NCBI GenBank assembly: GCA_036524675.1
Contig: DATDBU010000017.1
Location: 1 to 5,562, forward strand
Source: DATDAW01 sp036524675
Lineage (GTDB): Bacteria; Verrucomicrobiota; Verrucomicrobiia; Chthoniobacterales; DASVRZ01
Length of the DNA stretch: 5,562 bases
Direction: 5' to 3'
Part shown: piece by piece, positions 4,578 to 5,562 of the stretch
Numbering within the stretch: position 1 is the stretch's first letter
Layout: every line of letters begins with the position of its first letter
Translations under genes and position numbers: made by a program
Notes under the pieces: generated by a model
Database searches by the model: none
Told to the model about the DNA's origin: nothing
The model's input: the letters and a program-made list of their open reading frames with translations, nothing else

Positions 4578-5562
4578 TGAACCTCGACGATCCTAAACTC
4601 ACCGCGTACGCCCTCGACGAATTCGACGCGCTCGATGCCGCCGGGCGTGCTGAAGTGGAAGCCTGGCTGGCAACATCCGCCGAAGGCCGCCAATTCGTGA
4701 CCGAAACCCGTCAAATGGCCGCGCTTCTGTCGGAAAAGCTGCACACAACATCCGCCCCCGCACTCACCGATGAACAACGTGAAGCGATCCTTGGCATCAA
4801 CGAAGCAGTAACTGGGAAAGGCGGTTCCACAACCGCCTCTGAGAATGGTGCTCGGAAAGACATCGCTCCCGGTGCTCCCTCAAAAATCCGCAAGGTCAGC
4901 TTCGTCACCGCATTGACAGCACTCGCCGCGTGCCTTCTGGCCGGGGCATTTCTTCCCTGGACGGAAATTCTTGGATTGCGGCACGAAAAAGGCAGCAAAG
5001 TCGCGACAGTGGCTTCCACGGAGAACAAGAAATCGCTCGACGCGTTTCAGCTCACGATTGGAGCGACGCCCGCTCCGGCTCTCGCCTCACAGCAAGCCCC
5101 ATCCAGCTCGAACGAAATCGACGCCAGGGATATGCGGCTGGCTCCCAACGCGCCGGCGGCTAGTGCTCAACTTGCCCTTGCCGAAAAGCGAGTCGATACG
5201 GCTGGTGTCAAACAACAGGATGCATCTCAACCTGCCGAAATAGCGGATTTCCAATCCGCGGCGAAACCAACGTCAGCGCCAATGATCGCTGGCAAGGCGA
5301 GATCATCAAGCGGCAACCAAGCCGCCAAAGAATCCGAAGAGCTGCAACCCATGCGGGCGCAAATGCAGCAAATGATGGCCCAGGCGAAAGTCGTCGACGA
5401 ATCCGAAAAGTCAGAAGGCGTACGTCGCGCATCCGTCGACAAAGACTTCAACACGGAAGCCTACGATGCACAGGAGGAAAACCCTTTCCTCGACGTGAAA
5501 GGCAATCCCCTTTCGACGTTCTCCATCGATGTCGATACAGCTTCCTACGCCAATGTCCGTCG
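4574..5562 (+). CDS. Single-pass membrane protein with YfbK-type von Willebrand factor A module, C-terminus cut by window edge
   Basis: The frame stays open for 329 codons to the right edge. Residues 1-75 form a soluble helical region starting DDPKLTAYALDEFDALDAAGRAEVE, similar in style to anti-sigma domains but without the His/Cys zinc motif. One hydrophobic segment (about 109-129, VSFVTALTALAACLLAGAFL) follows a basic stretch (KIRK), so the N-terminus is predicted cytoplasmic. Residues 131-285 are an Ala/Ser/Gln-rich low-complexity linker. From 289 the sequence DFNTEAYDAQEENPFLDV and then STFSIDVDTASYANVR matches the domain that precedes the vWA fold in YfbK-like proteins; the vWA domain itself should lie beyond the window. 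The start overlaps the sigma stop by ATGA, with AAAGGA at 4561-4566; the ATG at 4577 is equally possible. It is probably the membrane-bound regulator or sensor for the sigma factor (inference). Confidence 0.88.
   Translation, partial: MMNLDDPKLTAYALDEFDALDAAGRAEVEAWLATSAEGRQFVTETRQMAALLSEKLHTTSAPALTDEQREAILGINEAVTGKGGSTTASENGARKDIAPGAPSKIRKVSFVTALTALAACLLAGAFLPWTEILGLRHEKGSKVATVASTENKKSLDAFQLTIGATPAPALASQQAPSSSNEIDARDMRLAPNAPAASAQLALAEKRVDTAGVKQQDASQPAEIADFQSAAKPTSAPMIAGKARSSSGNQAAKESEELQPMRAQMQQMMAQAKVVDESEKSEGVRRASVDKDFNTEAYDAQEENPFLDVKGNPLSTFSIDVDTASYANVR
5243..5259. repeat. Short palindrome inside the coding linker of the membrane protein
   Basis: GCGGATT-tcc-AATCCGC is a perfect 7-bp inverted repeat with a 3-base spacer, lying in frame within AEIADFQSAAK (codons 221-231). 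Its shape is that of dispersed REP-like palindromes, and the linker context would tolerate an insertion. From memory, ADWKSA/DFQSA-type peptides turn up as translations of such repeats in related genomes; I cannot verify that here. Confidence 0.4.

Overview
The window looks like chromosomal DNA of a free-living, fairly GC-rich bacterium, most likely from the Verrucomicrobia/Planctomycetes side of the tree. That placement is inferred from three things: Uma2-type nuclease genes in several copies, an ECF sigma factor coupled to a membrane-anchored YfbK-type von Willebrand protein, and dispersed palindromes built from CTCCGTG / CACGGAG units. No rRNA, tRNA, CRISPR array, integrase or transposase is visible.

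Layout. (1) 1-602, minus strand: an Uma2-family nuclease gene (copy A, running off the left edge), preceded by a short hairpin and by a broken 3' end of queD. (2) 603-1999: a loosely packed stretch with one convincing gene on the plus strand (a small GYD-domain protein, 844-1122), a possible decayed HicA-like toxin (1291-1458) and a small minus-strand ORF with a Cys/His zinc-finger-like pattern (1549-1764). (3) 2000-2063: a second decayed queD-tail/uma2-head junction (copy C) in which the uma2 start codon is lost and a stop codon has appeared. (4) 2079-3902, minus strand: the intact queuosine-precursor genes queE and queD, followed by an intact Uma2 gene (copy B). Two related long inverted repeats (R1 at 2079-2159, R2 at 3145-3227) bracket queD-uma2B. 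(5) 4041-5562, plus strand: an ECF sigma factor whose stop codon overlaps the start of a single-pass membrane protein that enters a YfbK-type von Willebrand module at the right edge.

How the genes work together. QueD and QueE catalyse consecutive steps (dihydroneopterin triphosphate to 6-carboxytetrahydropterin to 7-carboxy-7-deazaguanine) toward preQ0 and queuosine tRNA modification; QueC and QueF are not in the window. The sigma factor and the membrane protein are translationally coupled, and the N-terminal part of the membrane protein sits where an anti-sigma domain would be, so they probably form a regulator pair.

The main unusual point is that the junction 'queD 3' end - hairpin - uma2 5' end' occurs three times in about 2.3 kb: once intact (B), once with an intact uma2 but a broken queD (A), and once with both genes broken and the hairpin cleanly lost (C). 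Either the queD-uma2 unit was duplicated in tandem and decayed, or the 3' end of queD is a recurrent insertion point.
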